Notes under the pieces: model-generated
What the model was told of the DNA's origin: nothing
The model's input: only the letters and a program-made list of their open reading frames with translations
Databases searched by the model: none
Shown here: one piece after another, positions 9,639 through 20,002 of the stretch
How the letters are laid out: the number at the start of each line of letters is the position of its first letter
How positions within the stretch are numbered: the first letter of the stretch is position 1
Origin: an uncultured Dokdonia sp.
GTDB lineage: Bacteria; Bacteroidota; Bacteroidia; Flavobacteriales; Flavobacteriaceae
Assembly (NCBI RefSeq): GCF_947492815.1
Contig: NZ_CANLOB010000021.1
Location: forward strand, 34,135 to 98,134
Direction of reading: 5' to 3'
Length of the DNA: 64,000 bases
Translations under genes and position numbers: made by a program

Positions 9639-11285
9639 TTATGCAAGCATCAATACTGGATTTTCAATATATGTTTTTAAAGTTTGTAAAAACTGTGCTC
9701 CTGTCGCACCATCTACTGTGCGATGATCACACGCCATTGTCAATTTCATGGTATGACCAGGCACTACTTGTCCATCTTTGACAACAGGCTTTTCTACAAT
9801 AGCTCCTACCGATAAAATCGCTGAGTTAGGTTGATTAATAATAGATGTAAAATCAGTGATACCAAACATACCTAGATTGGAAATTGTAAACGTACTTCCT
9901 TCCATCTCTTGAATAGTTAATTTTTTATTGCGTGCCTTTCCTGCAAGTTCTTTTACCTCAGCATTAATCTGTGGTAAAGATTTTTCATTTGCAAAATTAA
10001 CTACAGGTACAACCAATCCATCAGGAACAGCAACTGCTACACCAATATGCACATGATGATTTAATTTCATCTTATCATCAAACCACTGAGAGTTTACTTG
10101 AGGGTGCTTCTTTAAAGCGATAGCTGTTGCCTTTACAATCATATCATTGTATGATATTTTTATGTCTGGCAATTGATTAAACTGTTTTCTAAATGCAATC
10201 GCATTTTCCATATTAAACTCCACATTTAAATAATAATGTGGGGCTGAGAATTTAGAATTAGAAAGTGCTCTTGCAATTGCTTTACGCATTTGTGAATTAG
10301 ACACTTCTTCAAAACTTTCTTCTCCAGTTGCAACAAATGGTTGCACGCTTCCTCCAGCACTAGCCACACTTGGTGTAAAGTTTTCTACATCTGATTTTAT
10401 GATACGTCCATTTTCTCCAGAACCTTTTACTTGCGATAAGTTAATACCCTTATCTTCAGCTATTTTCTTAGCAAGTGGTGAAGCAAATATGCGTCCTCCA
10501 TTAGTAATTGATGTAGTTACTGGTTTAGAAGTTGCTTTGGGAACTTCTGTTTTTGGTGCTTCCGGCTTTGGCATCTCTTTTTTAGGAGCTTCTGCCTTAG
10601 GTGCCTCAGCAACTACGTTTGAAGCAGCCGATCCAGAAGTAAAGTTTGCTACTACTCCAGACACATCAGTTCCATTAGGTCCTAATACTGCAAGTAGTGC
10701 ATCTACTTTTGCCGTAGCTCCTTCTTCTAATCCTATATAAAGTAATGTCCCTTCGTTAAAAGATTCAAACTCCATGGTAGCCTTATCCGTCTCTATTTCA
10801 GCAAGAATATCTCCTTCTTCTACTGCATCACCTACTTTCTTTAACCAAGTAGCAACGGTACCTTCTTCCATCGTATCTGAAAGTCTTGGCATTGTTACCA
10901 CAACAACTCCTTCTGGAATTGCTTGTGCTTCTGTTGTTACTTCTTTAGCAGGAGCAGCTTCAGTTGGAGCTTCACTAGCTTCTTCTGTCGATGCTTCTTG
11001 AGGAGTTTCAGTTCCTCCTCCATTTAATAACGCAGTTATATCTTCTCCTTCATCTCCTATGATAGCAAGTAGCTTATCTACTTGTGCCGTTTCTCCTTCT
11101 TGAATCCCGATATGAAGCAATGTTCCATCATAAAATGATTCAAACTCCATGGTGGCTTTATCAGTTTCTATTTCGGCAAGAATATCTCCTTCAGAAATGA
11201 CATCACCAACTTTCTTTAACCAAGTAGCAACGGTACCTTCTTCCATGGTGTCGCTAAGTCGCGGCATATTTATTACTTGTGCCAT
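9639..11285 (-). CDS. pyruvate dehydrogenase complex E2 (dihydrolipoamide acetyltransferase), two lipoyl domains
   Basis: Two 'MPRLSDTMEEGTVATWLKKVGD...ETDKATMEFES' lipoyl domains, E3-binding domain, catalytic 'CDHRTVDGATGAQFL'. Confidence 0.95.
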   Translation of the reverse strand: MAQVINMPRLSDTMEEGTVATWLKKVGDVISEGDILAEIETDKATMEFESFYDGTLLHIGIQEGETAQVDKLLAIIGDEGEDITALLNGGGTETPQEASTEEASEAPTEAAPAKEVTTEAQAIPEGVVVVTMPRLSDTMEEGTVATWLKKVGDAVEEGDILAEIETDKATMEFESFNEGTLLYIGLEEGATAKVDALLAVLGPNGTDVSGVVANFTSGSAASNVVAEAPKAEAPKKEMPKPEAPKTEVPKATSKPVTTSITNGGRIFASPLAKKIAEDKGINLSQVKGSGENGRIIKSDVENFTPSVASAGGSVQPFVATGEESFEEVSNSQMRKAIARALSNSKFSAPHYYLNVEFNMENAIAFRKQFNQLPDIKISYNDMIVKATAIALKKHPQVNSQWFDDKMKLNHHVHIGVAVAVPDGLVVPVVNFANEKSLPQINAEVKELAGKARNKKLTIQEMEGSTFTISNLGMFGITDFTSIINQPNSAILSVGAIVEKPVVKDGQVVPGHTMKLTMACDHRTVDGATGAQFLQTLKTYIENPVLMLA

Positions 11286-11288
11286 AGC

Positions 11289-12287
11289 TTATAGTTTATG
11301 AGGTAAAAATGGATAATCTTCTTGTTCGTATACAACATCATACATCACATTCTTTTCTGGGAATGGGCTTTCTTCTGCAAATTTCTCACACTCAGCAACG
11401 CGTTCTTTTACACGTTTATCCATCACTTTAATTTCATCTTCTGTAGCATATCCTTCTTTTAATAGAATATCTTTTACCTGTGTAATAGGATCTATTTTCT
11501 GGTATTCTGCCACTTCTTCTTTTGTTCTATAATGTTGCGCATCACTCATAGAGTGTCCTCTATAACGATATGTTTTTAATTCTAGAAATGTAGGACCGTC
11601 TCCTCTACGTGCTCTATCTATAGCCTCATCCATTGCTTCTGCTACAGCTACTGGATTCATTGCATCTACAGGACCACAAGGCATTTCATACCCTAATCCT
11701 AACTTCCAAATATCTTCATGATTTGCTGTACGCGCTACTGAAGTACCCATTGCATATCCATTATTTTCTACACAAAATACAACTGGTAATTTCCAGTTCA
11801 TTGCCATATTAAAGGTTTCGTGTAAAGATCCTTGACGTGCAGCACCATCTCCAAAGAAGCATAATGTTACGGCTTCTCTTTTATGATATTTATCTCCAAA
11901 AGCCATTCCAGCTCCAAGAGGAATTTGACCTCCTACAATACCATGACCTCCGTAAAACCCTTTTTCTTTTGAGAATATATGCATAGATCCTCCAAGACCC
12001 TGAGAGGTTCCTGTAGCTTTGCCATACAATTCTGCCATTACACGCTTAGGATCTACTCCCATACCTATAGGTTGCACGTGATTACGATACGCAGTAATCA
12101 TTTTATCTTTGCTTAAATCCATTGCATGCAATGATCCCGCCAATATTGCTTCTTGACCATTGTAAAGGTGTAAAAACCCTCTTACTTTTTGCTGGATGTA
12201 TACTTGAGCTAGCTTGTCTTCAAACTTACGCCAGAAGAGCATTTCTTCGTACCAATTGAGATACGTTTCTTTAGTGATTTTCTTCAT
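11289..12287 (-). CDS. pdhA: pyruvate dehydrogenase E1 alpha subunit
   Basis: 'GGSMHIFSKEKGFYGGHGIVGGQIPLGAGMAF', TPP motif 'GDGAARQGSLHETFNMAMNWKLPVVFCVENN'. Confidence 0.95.
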   Translation of the reverse strand: MKKITKETYLNWYEEMLFWRKFEDKLAQVYIQQKVRGFLHLYNGQEAILAGSLHAMDLSKDKMITAYRNHVQPIGMGVDPKRVMAELYGKATGTSQGLGGSMHIFSKEKGFYGGHGIVGGQIPLGAGMAFGDKYHKREAVTLCFFGDGAARQGSLHETFNMAMNWKLPVVFCVENNGYAMGTSVARTANHEDIWKLGLGYEMPCGPVDAMNPVAVAEAMDEAIDRARRGDGPTFLELKTYRYRGHSMSDAQHYRTKEEVAEYQKIDPITQVKDILLKEGYATEDEIKVMDKRVKERVAECEKFAEESPFPEKNVMYDVVYEQEDYPFLPHKL

Positions 12288-12446
12288 CTATAACGAGTAT
12301 AAAAATGGCTTTATAAAAAAGCCACTAACAAAAATAAGGTATTAGATAGATATCGCAAAAAGGGTTTTGCATAAAAGTTACGAAATCGAAATAGTAACTG
12401 TATTTACAGTACTTATTTTGTTAAGATAATTGTAATGTTTCAGATA

Positions 12447-12466
12447 TACGCTTTCGCGAAAGCGTA
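12447..12466. repeat. palindrome copy 3 (intergenic, cdd/pdhA)
   Basis: TACGCTTTCGCGAAAGCGTA. Confidence 0.95.
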
Positions 12467-12500
12467 CTTATCAAAAATTACGTTTACAAAAAAGAGTTTT

Positions 12501-12983
12501 TTAAAGATATTTTGACGTAAAAAGTAAAGGAAGTAAGTTTTCTAACGAATCACTTTTCCACACTTCTCCTTGATCGCCCATAAAATAAATAGGAATGGCT
12601 TCTCCTTGTCTTATTTCATATTCTGCAATAGCTTGTCTACAGGATCCACATGGAGGTATAGGTTGCGAAGTTGGTTTATCTTTTCCTCTTGCGCTTATGG
12701 CTATTGCCTTAAAAGTAGTATTTGGAAATTGTGCTGAAGCATAATAAATAGCCGTACGTTCTGCGCACAAACCTGAAGGGTAGGCGGCATTTTCTTGATT
12801 ACTACCTCTTATTATTGTTCCATTTTCTAGTAAAATAGCAGCACCTACATAAAAATCTGAATATGGAGCATAGGCAGTATCTCTTGCAAGAATAGCTTCT
12901 TGCATCAACGAAAAAATCGTTTCTGGAAGCTCATCTACAGATGGGTATACTTCCAAAAACGATTCGATCTTAATTTTTTTCAT
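12501..12983 (-). CDS. cdd: cytidine deaminase
   Basis: 'NAAYPSGLCAERTAIYYA' and 'PCGSCRQAIAEYE'. Confidence 0.95.
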   Translation of the reverse strand: MKKIKIESFLEVYPSVDELPETIFSLMQEAILARDTAYAPYSDFYVGAAILLENGTIIRGSNQENAAYPSGLCAERTAIYYASAQFPNTTFKAIAISARGKDKPTSQPIPPCGSCRQAIAEYEIRQGEAIPIYFMGDQGEVWKSDSLENLLPLLFTSKYL

Positions 12984-13015
12984 ATGTATTTACCGTTTAC
13001 ACGGAAATATTATTT

Positions 13016-14185
13016 CTAGTATTCATCATACTCATCTCCAAAATGGAAGGTAAGTCCAAAACGTAAAGTGTTTTCTAATGGACTACGTACAGAACCTGTA
13101 GAGAAAAGATATGATAAATCAATATCTATAGCATTAAATTCAAAACCAGCACCTAATGTTGCAAACTTACGCGCTCCTTTGATATCACTTTCATTAAAAT
13201 ATCCTGCACGTAGTGAGAATACGTCATCATACACATACTCTGTTGCTAATGACCATGTAAATTCTTTAAGTTCCTCACTAAATCCATCTGGTGCATCTCC
13301 AAATGATTGGAAAATCCCTGAGAAAAAACTCACGTTATCATCCTGACCTGCGATAATGTTTCCTTCCCCATCTCTAATAGGAGGTGTAGGTACTAATAAT
13401 TTATTGAACTCTAACCCAACAAATACTCTATTGTATCCATCTAATATAAAATCAAATCCTCCACCAAATTTTAAGTTTGTAGGAATAAAATCATCATCAT
13501 TATCTGCATCACTATAAGATACTTCTGGACCTATGTTAGAAATATTAAATCCTGCTCTCCAACGACCGTCAAAACTATTATAGGTAATCTCTTCAGATTG
13601 ATAATATCCTGAAATATCAACTCCAAAAGATCCTGCTGCTCTAGCATCTGGATCTAATTGTTGAATTCTAAGATCACTTCGTAGGTAACGCCCAGATACC
13701 GCCATAGAAAAACGCTCACTTAATTTAAGCGCATAGGTTGCATCTAATGTAAATTCATTAGGACGAATATCTAACCCTGGATCATTAGGACCTGTAGTGG
13801 TTGTAATTGTACCTAAACTAAAATATCTAAGACTCGCACCAAAAGCACTTCGATCATTAATACGATTTGCATAGGCAGCTTGTAGAATAGCAATATCATT
13901 TACTAAGTTTCCTAAGTAAGGTGTATAGTTTACACCTACATTATGTTTTCTATCGAGAAACGCTAGTTTAGCGGGATTCCACTGTACTCCATACACATCA
14001 GGACTTGTTGCTACTCCTTGTTCTCCAAGTCCTGCAGCACGTGCGTCTGCAGCAATAATTAAGAATGGGACTGCCGTGGTAATTGTATTAGGCTCGTCTT
14101 GGGCTTGCACCGTTGCATTAAAAGCAAAACATGCTCCTAAGCACAGCATCATCATTTTCTTCATAAAGATTTCAAATTTGAACAA
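13016..14185 (-). CDS. porV: type IX secretion outer-membrane protein PorV (LptO)
   Basis: 'FLIIAADARAAGLGEQGVATSPDVYGVQWNPAKLAF', beta-barrel tail, directly downstream of porU. Confidence 0.9.
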   Translation of the reverse strand: MFKFEIFMKKMMMLCLGACFAFNATVQAQDEPNTITTAVPFLIIAADARAAGLGEQGVATSPDVYGVQWNPAKLAFLDRKHNVGVNYTPYLGNLVNDIAILQAAYANRINDRSAFGASLRYFSLGTITTTTGPNDPGLDIRPNEFTLDATYALKLSERFSMAVSGRYLRSDLRIQQLDPDARAAGSFGVDISGYYQSEEITYNSFDGRWRAGFNISNIGPEVSYSDADNDDDFIPTNLKFGGGFDFILDGYNRVFVGLEFNKLLVPTPPIRDGEGNIIAGQDDNVSFFSGIFQSFGDAPDGFSEELKEFTWSLATEYVYDDVFSLRAGYFNESDIKGARKFATLGAGFEFNAIDIDLSYLFSTGSVRSPLENTLRFGLTFHFGDEYDEY

Positions 14186-14211
14186 ATATAGACTTTTTAT
14201 AGATTTATATT

Positions 14212-17200
14212 TTATAGAATTACAAGCTTTTCAAACTTTTCTACTCGCTTGTTAGTTAACGCAGAATTTACCGTTATCTTATATACATATACTCCTTTTC
14301 CTATCGCCTGACCAAAATCATCTAATCCATCCCACACAATATCCCTAGATAAGAAGCCTTCATTTACGACAGTTTGATTAATTGTCTTTACTACTTTTCC
14401 ACTGACTGTAAATATCTGAACCTGTACATCCAAAGGTTCAAATGGTCTATTATGATTAAACCAAAACTCTGTATAATTTACAAAAGGATTAGGGTAATTT
14501 AATACATTTTCTAATTGTAATTCTCCATCACCAACCACTACAAATTGTAACTCTGCTCTAGACGAATTATTATACACATCCCATGCTATAAAAGTAAGTG
14601 TATGCAATCCTTCTTCTAAATCTCTAAGTCTTCTCGTTGCAGTTCCTCTAGTAAAATCATCGACTTCTGTTTCATAAAAGTCATTCATAATAAGAGGATT
14701 TGTCTCATCACCATCTATAATCGCAATAATATCATGACCAATTCCTCCAGCGGTATTAATACCATTTTCATCTTCTAGTTTTGCTAGTATTATAGGAGAA
14801 TCATCTGTGATACCTCCATTTACAAAACTCTCATCATTCATAAACAATCGAATACGAGGCCCTAAATTATCTGGCGGTGCATCTTCATTAAGTCCTCCTA
14901 TAATAATATCTCTATTAACACCAGCTTGATCTTCTAAAACGCCTAATCGTTCTGAATAAAAATTTAATCGTCCTTCTCCTAAAGGAATCGCTGTATCTCG
15001 TGGCATTATGAATTCAAACTCAAACTGCCCATTTACAACAGATGCTTGCCCTCTATATAAAACAGCTCCTAAAGTTTTAAAATCTAAAATACCTAATTCT
15101 CCATTTACGATAGTACCATCATTTCCTAATGTTTGGCGTTGTACATCTTTATCGTATAGGGTTACTGCTAGTGTCCCTGTATAATTAGAAATTACTTGCC
15201 CTAATTCACTAGTCACTACACCATTTATTTTTACACGATCTAACGCACGTAATGTTGGCAATTCTTGAGTAACAGGAATATCATTTACAGCCGTTAAACG
15301 AACATCGGGTCTTGGAAATGCTAGTCGCATAGCAGGATCGCCTAAAAAGAAAATTACCCTACGTTGACTATTTTCTACTTCATTTTTTGCCAGCCTTACA
15401 TGCTCAGCGACGCTTACAAGTTCAGTATCATTAAAGCCAAAAATTTCTTCTGCAATTTCATCATTAAACTCTAATCCTACACTCACAAAAATTTCTCTTG
15501 TCGTTGCTACCATAGCAACCGCACCTCCATCTGCACTCCAAATAAAACCTTCACCGCCTGTAGGTCGTAACGGGTTGTCAAATTTTGTAAACTCACATGT
15601 TACCGTAACCAATAGAGGAAGTCGTTCATCATTAGCAAGGGCATCTACCTCGTTTTGTGTAATAATGGCTTCTGAAGCTAAAAGCTCTTCTCCCCCATGC
15701 CCTAAATATGTTACTACCAAAGACCCTAGCTCTAAGGCATTAGAAATAGTTTCATTTACTTGAGGATATCGGTCTCCACCCGCAGAGGATTGTTGTTGGA
15801 ATGCATCACTATATATTTTTATCACATTCGTAGAAGGCCGCTGATTCTCAATTTCATCACTTAGTGCATCTAGATTGACCTGCAATCCAAAGTGTCCCGT
15901 TGAAGGCTCATCTGCATCATCAGCAATCATCACTAAATTGTTACGCCAGCGTCCATAAGATTCTCTCGAATCATAGTTTATAATTTTATCAACTAATGTA
16001 GTTGCAAGCGATGGTGTATCTGCTAAAATACGCCCCACAGCAATATCTAATCGATCGTTTGCACCAGAAGGATTCGTATTGCCACCTCCAGAATTTTCAA
16101 CAAATCCTTCATTAGGATCCATAAACCCAAAGAAATCATCAGACATAATAGATTGGGCCAAACTAAAACTCTGTTGTGTTTGAAACGTGGGTACTATATT
16201 ATTATTACCAAAAAGTCGGTCCTTATAATCTACCGAGGCATCTCCAAATAAACATACGTATTTAAGTCTATTTGCATCTGAAGATGCATTATCATACACA
16301 TACTTTACAAGATTACGTATCGCTCCTATATCCTGACTACCACTTCCAAACTCCTCATATATTTCATTAAGCGTCACCACTTTTACATTCAACCCTCTAA
16401 AAGTTCTATTATGCGCTGCTAAACGTTCTGCTTGTGGTCGTAATAAATCACCTGTTATCATAATGTAATCTACATCCTGAAAATTACCACTATCATCTTG
16501 GAAGATGGTTCCTTTTAAATTTTGATTTGCAACTCTTGTATTATTACTCTCTCTAAAAGGCGTAAAATAATCTGAAGGTGTTACCGCAACAAAATGACGC
16601 AATGTCCCTAAGGGACTTTTAAAACTAATTTCTCCTTGCCCTCCTTCATTAATAGTCGTTGTGATAGAAGTTTGATCAGTCACGTCCCAAATTTGGGTAT
16701 ACTCACTAGCATTCGTAAAAACATATTCTCCTAAACCACTTAAGGTTGCTGCCTCATTCTTTTTAAAATTAATTTGTTCTCCTGTCCCTTGAAGTTGTCT
16801 AGGTACATCCAAACTTATAAAATCTAAATATCCTAAACTAGAAGGATTTCCACCATTATTATAAGTAATTGTTATCGTTACCTCAGGACTAGATATAGGA
16901 ATATCTACCTCAAAATCTCTACCTGTAGCTAGACTTATATTATTTACAGGTAATAAAATTGCTGTCCCTACAGACGAACCATTGACTGCGATTTCAAAAG
17001 ATGTTTGAGATTCTGAAGCAGCCGCCAAGCGTACTTTTAAATTAGCCGTTTGACTGGAAACAATATTTGGAAAATTAAAGTCAAAAGTTTGTTCGTTTTC
17101 AATATTAAATTGCTCTCCAAACCATCTACGACCTACCAATACAATGTTTTCAAGATCTTCTTCGTGAAATTGGTAATCTTCAAATGTAGTAAATGTTGTC

Positions 17201-18183
17201 GTTGGAATTCCTGGAGGTTGACTCATGGGTTGTACTCGTAAGCCTTCATTACCTCCTGCTGTCACATAATAATAAGATCTATCTGAATACGGATTTATAT
17301 TCGTATTTAATTCTTCATGAAATGTTCGAGCACTTTCTCCAAAAAACAGAATATGATCATTTCCAGTAAATGATCCATCTTCACCTCCTACTACTTGTAT
17401 CGGAATTTCTCTTAAATCAAATACCTCATCACCATTATCGCTATTACGGAGTGGCAAAGGAGAACCTCCTAATCCATAGACTTTAATTGTTTGAGGATCG
17501 ATACCATCTAAAGACATCCCCATACTTTGAAGAAAGTTTCGAGTCACTTGATGCACGCCCGTTTCCTCTACATAAAATTTATAATAATCGCCACTCGCTA
17601 ATATTGAATTTGTAATAGGTATGGACGATCTTGAATTATACGCTTTCGCGAAAGCGTATACAACTCTAGCACTTTTGATACGTTTATACTGTCCGTTTTG
17701 AACTACAAAAGGTGTTACATTTAAAAGTGCATGATATTTTTCTCTGGCTTTTCCTGTTTGTATCGTATAAGAAACATCTGATGAAAGTATGTCCTTATTT
17801 AATTTAGACAATTGAGAAGCCGGCAAAGATTCATATACAATATCTTCCAGACGTATACTTGTTTCTAATATAGGCTGGTTCACTTCCCATTGGGTCATAT
17901 ATTGCCAAGAACCATTCTCATTTTGAGAAAGTTGAGAAGAGCTATTTAATGGCGCATTTGCATCTGTTAGCATGCTTTCCCAATCTAACGACAATCGCTT
18001 TTCTTGAGAAAAACCAAGTGAGCAAATAAAAAATAAAAGTATAGCGTAGCGTATTTTCATCATATATCGTAACGATAAATGCCAATCAATAGTATCAAAA
18101 AAGGTGATAATTTGATTATTTTTTTTTTGTTTACAATAATAAAGAATAAATACCGACGTTACTAATGAGTTGACTAAAACCAC
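14212..18183 (-). CDS. porU: type IX secretion signal peptidase PorU (start probably near 18063, MMKIRYAILLFF)
   Basis: C25-like region 'YVCLFGDASVDYKD...VVTYLGHGGEELL...LLVTVTCEFTKFDNP' and C-terminal T9SS-type sorting domain 'LNYPNPF...'. Confidence 0.9.
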   Translation of the reverse strand: MVLVNSLVTSVFILYYCKQKKNNQIITFFDTIDWHLSLRYMMKIRYAILLFFICSLGFSQEKRLSLDWESMLTDANAPLNSSSQLSQNENGSWQYMTQWEVNQPILETSIRLEDIVYESLPASQLSKLNKDILSSDVSYTIQTGKAREKYHALLNVTPFVVQNGQYKRIKSARVVYAFAKAYNSRSSIPITNSILASGDYYKFYVEETGVHQVTRNFLQSMGMSLDGIDPQTIKVYGLGGSPLPLRNSDNGDEVFDLREIPIQVVGGEDGSFTGNDHILFFGESARTFHEELNTNINPYSDRSYYYVTAGGNEGLRVQPMSQPPGIPTTTFTTFEDYQFHEEDLENIVLVGRRWFGEQFNIENEQTFDFNFPNIVSSQTANLKVRLAAASESQTSFEIAVNGSSVGTAILLPVNNISLATGRDFEVDIPISSPEVTITITYNNGGNPSSLGYLDFISLDVPRQLQGTGEQINFKKNEAATLSGLGEYVFTNASEYTQIWDVTDQTSITTTINEGGQGEISFKSPLGTLRHFVAVTPSDYFTPFRESNNTRVANQNLKGTIFQDDSGNFQDVDYIMITGDLLRPQAERLAAHNRTFRGLNVKVVTLNEIYEEFGSGSQDIGAIRNLVKYVYDNASSDANRLKYVCLFGDASVDYKDRLFGNNNIVPTFQTQQSFSLAQSIMSDDFFGFMDPNEGFVENSGGGNTNPSGANDRLDIAVGRILADTPSLATTLVDKIINYDSRESYGRWRNNLVMIADDADEPSTGHFGLQVNLDALSDEIENQRPSTNVIKIYSDAFQQQSSAGGDRYPQVNETISNALELGSLVVTYLGHGGEELLASEAIITQNEVDALANDERLPLLVTVTCEFTKFDNPLRPTGGEGFIWSADGGAVAMVATTREIFVSVGLEFNDEIAEEIFGFNDTELVSVAEHVRLAKNEVENSQRRVIFFLGDPAMRLAFPRPDVRLTAVNDIPVTQELPTLRALDRVKINGVVTSELGQVISNYTGTLAVTLYDKDVQRQTLGNDGTIVNGELGILDFKTLGAVLYRGQASVVNGQFEFEFIMPRDTAIPLGEGRLNFYSERLGVLEDQAGVNRDIIIGGLNEDAPPDNLGPRIRLFMNDESFVNGGITDDSPIILAKLEDENGINTAGGIGHDIIAIIDGDETNPLIMNDFYETEVDDFTRGTATRRLRDLEEGLHTLTFIAWDVYNNSSRAELQFVVVGDGELQLENVLNYPNPFVNYTEFWFNHNRPFEPLDVQVQIFTVSGKVVKTINQTVVNEGFLSRDIVWDGLDDFGQAIGKGVYVYKITVNSALTNKRVEKFEKLVIL
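17637..17660. repeat. palindrome copy 4 (inside porU)
   Basis: TATACGCTTTCGCGAAAGCGTATA. Confidence 0.95.
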
Positions 18184-18279
18184 TAAAATTAAATTTGATG
18201 AGCGCTTTTAATAAATTAATATTGTCATTTTCCTGTTAATTGTTATATTGCGATCCCAAATCTACTTAAGCAAAAACCG

Positions 18280-19941
18280 ATGAAATTAAATCTTGCTCTA
18301 AAAACCTTTGCTGTGGCCGCTGTTGCCCTAACAGTTGCTAGTTGTAGCAAATCCAACAATTATAAAGACAGTTCTCGAGGAACTGGATGGAAAATCGACG
18401 GAAAAAATGGCGGTTTCAAAGCCAATACAGATTATACTGAACAAGCTACTGGCCCTGGGTTAGTATTTGTTGAGGGTGGAACTTTTACTATGGGTAAAGT
18501 TCAAGATGACGTAATGCATGATTGGAATAACTCTCCAAATCAGCAACACGTTCAATCATTTTACATGGATGAAACTGAAGTAACTAATGTAATGTACCTA
18601 GAGTACTTAGATTGGATTAAAAAAGTTTTCCCACCAACAGACGATAATTACCGTAACATTTATTTAGGTGCTTTACCTGACACATTAGTATGGAGAAATC
18701 GTTTAGGATTTAATGAAACGATGACAGAAAACTATTTACGTCATCCAGCCTTTGCAGATTATCCTGTAGTAGGTGTAAGCTGGCTTCAAGCTGTAGAATT
18801 TTCTGATTGGAGATCAAATCGTGTAAACGAATTAATCCTTGAAGAACAAGGGTTTACTGCTCGTGGCGCAAGAAATGATGTAGAAGCTACTTCTACTTTT
18901 GATACAGAGACCTACTTAAACTCTCCTACTTTAACTTATGGAGGAAGCGATAGTCTTGCAAGAGGAGGAAGAGCGAGTGAGTCAAGAATGAAAAGAAATG
19001 ATAGTACCAATATCTTTGTACAACGTAAAGATGGTATTCTATTACCAAAATACAGACTACCAACAGAAGCTGAGTGGGAATATGCTGCTTTAGGACTTTC
19101 TGAATTAAGAAGTTATAATGTATACCGAGGACGTAAAAAATATCCTTGGAATGGATCTTACACAAGATCTTCTTCTCGTCGTACACGTGGAGATCATTTA
19201 GCTAACTTTAAGCAAGCCGATGGAGATTATGGAGGAATTGCTGGTTGGTCTGATGACAATGCAGATATTACTGCTGAAGTTCAAACATATGAGCCAAATG
19301 ACTTTGGATTATATGACATGGCAGGAAATGTTTCTGAGTGGGTAGCCGATGTATATCGTCCAATAGTAGATGATGAGTTTAATGACTTTAACTACTACAG
19401 AGGAAACGTTTATACTAAAAATGCTATAGACGAAGAAGGAAAAGTAAAAGTTGTAACAGTAGATTCTATCGTATATGACACATTAGCTAACGGAAAAGTT
19501 GTAGCTAGAGATCTACCAGGAGAAATACTTCAAGTACCAGTAGATGAAGATGAAACTTATTTACGTACACAATTCTCTCAAAGTGACAACCGTAACTTTA
19601 GAGATGGTGACAGAAGATCTACACGTTACTTCGAATCTTTTGATGATGATGAAGATCCTAGCGAAAGCGAAGGGAAAGTAATGTATGATGCTCCAAGACA
19701 TAGAGTAACTAACGACAGTACTGGATTGCAACGTGAGTTTGATGAATCAAATAGCAGAACAACCCTTATTAATGATGAAGTTAGAGTATACAAAGGAGGA
19801 TCTTGGAGAGATAGAGCATATTGGTTAGATCCTGCACAACGTCGTTTCTTACCACAAGGAATGGCTACAGATGATATCGGATTTAGATGTGCTATGTCAC
19901 GTGTAGGTTCAAAATCTAAAGGTGGAAAAAGAGCTAGATAA
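18280..19941 (+). CDS. gldJ: gliding motility lipoprotein GldJ
   Basis: Lipobox 'TVASCSK', SUMF1/FGE-like 'FVEGGTFTMG...YDMAGNVSEWVADVYRP...KGGSWRDRAYWLDPAQRRF'; divergent from porU as in many flavobacteria. Confidence 0.9.
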   Translation: MKLNLALKTFAVAAVALTVASCSKSNNYKDSSRGTGWKIDGKNGGFKANTDYTEQATGPGLVFVEGGTFTMGKVQDDVMHDWNNSPNQQHVQSFYMDETEVTNVMYLEYLDWIKKVFPPTDDNYRNIYLGALPDTLVWRNRLGFNETMTENYLRHPAFADYPVVGVSWLQAVEFSDWRSNRVNELILEEQGFTARGARNDVEATSTFDTETYLNSPTLTYGGSDSLARGGRASESRMKRNDSTNIFVQRKDGILLPKYRLPTEAEWEYAALGLSELRSYNVYRGRKKYPWNGSYTRSSSRRTRGDHLANFKQADGDYGGIAGWSDDNADITAEVQTYEPNDFGLYDMAGNVSEWVADVYRPIVDDEFNDFNYYRGNVYTKNAIDEEGKVKVVTVDSIVYDTLANGKVVARDLPGEILQVPVDEDETYLRTQFSQSDNRNFRDGDRRSTRYFESFDDDEDPSESEGKVMYDAPRHRVTNDSTGLQREFDESNSRTTLINDEVRVYKGGSWRDRAYWLDPAQRRFLPQGMATDDIGFRCAMSRVGSKSKGGKRAR

Positions 19942-19962
19942 TTTTTAGCAATAAACATATTT

Positions 19963-19989
19963 AAAAAAGCCCTCTTGTAGGGCTTTTTT
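19963..19989 (+). terminator. terminator after gldJ
   Basis: AAAAAAGCCCT-cttgt-AGGGCTTTTTT. Confidence 0.85.
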
Positions 19990-20002
19990 AATACCATAAA
20001 TT

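Noticed and set aside
10399-11001. Plus-strand ORFs (113 and 75 aa) opposite PDH E2
   Set aside because: Antisense shadows of the Ala/Pro/Glu-rich lipoyl linkers; low-complexity Ser/Ala translation.
9639-12287. PDH E2-E1alpha without E1beta
   Set aside because: E1beta encoded elsewhere is common in Bacteroidota; not noteworthy.
12501-19941. Cdd-PorV-PorU / GldJ arrangement
   Set aside because: Known conserved flavobacterial T9SS/gliding synteny; ordinary.
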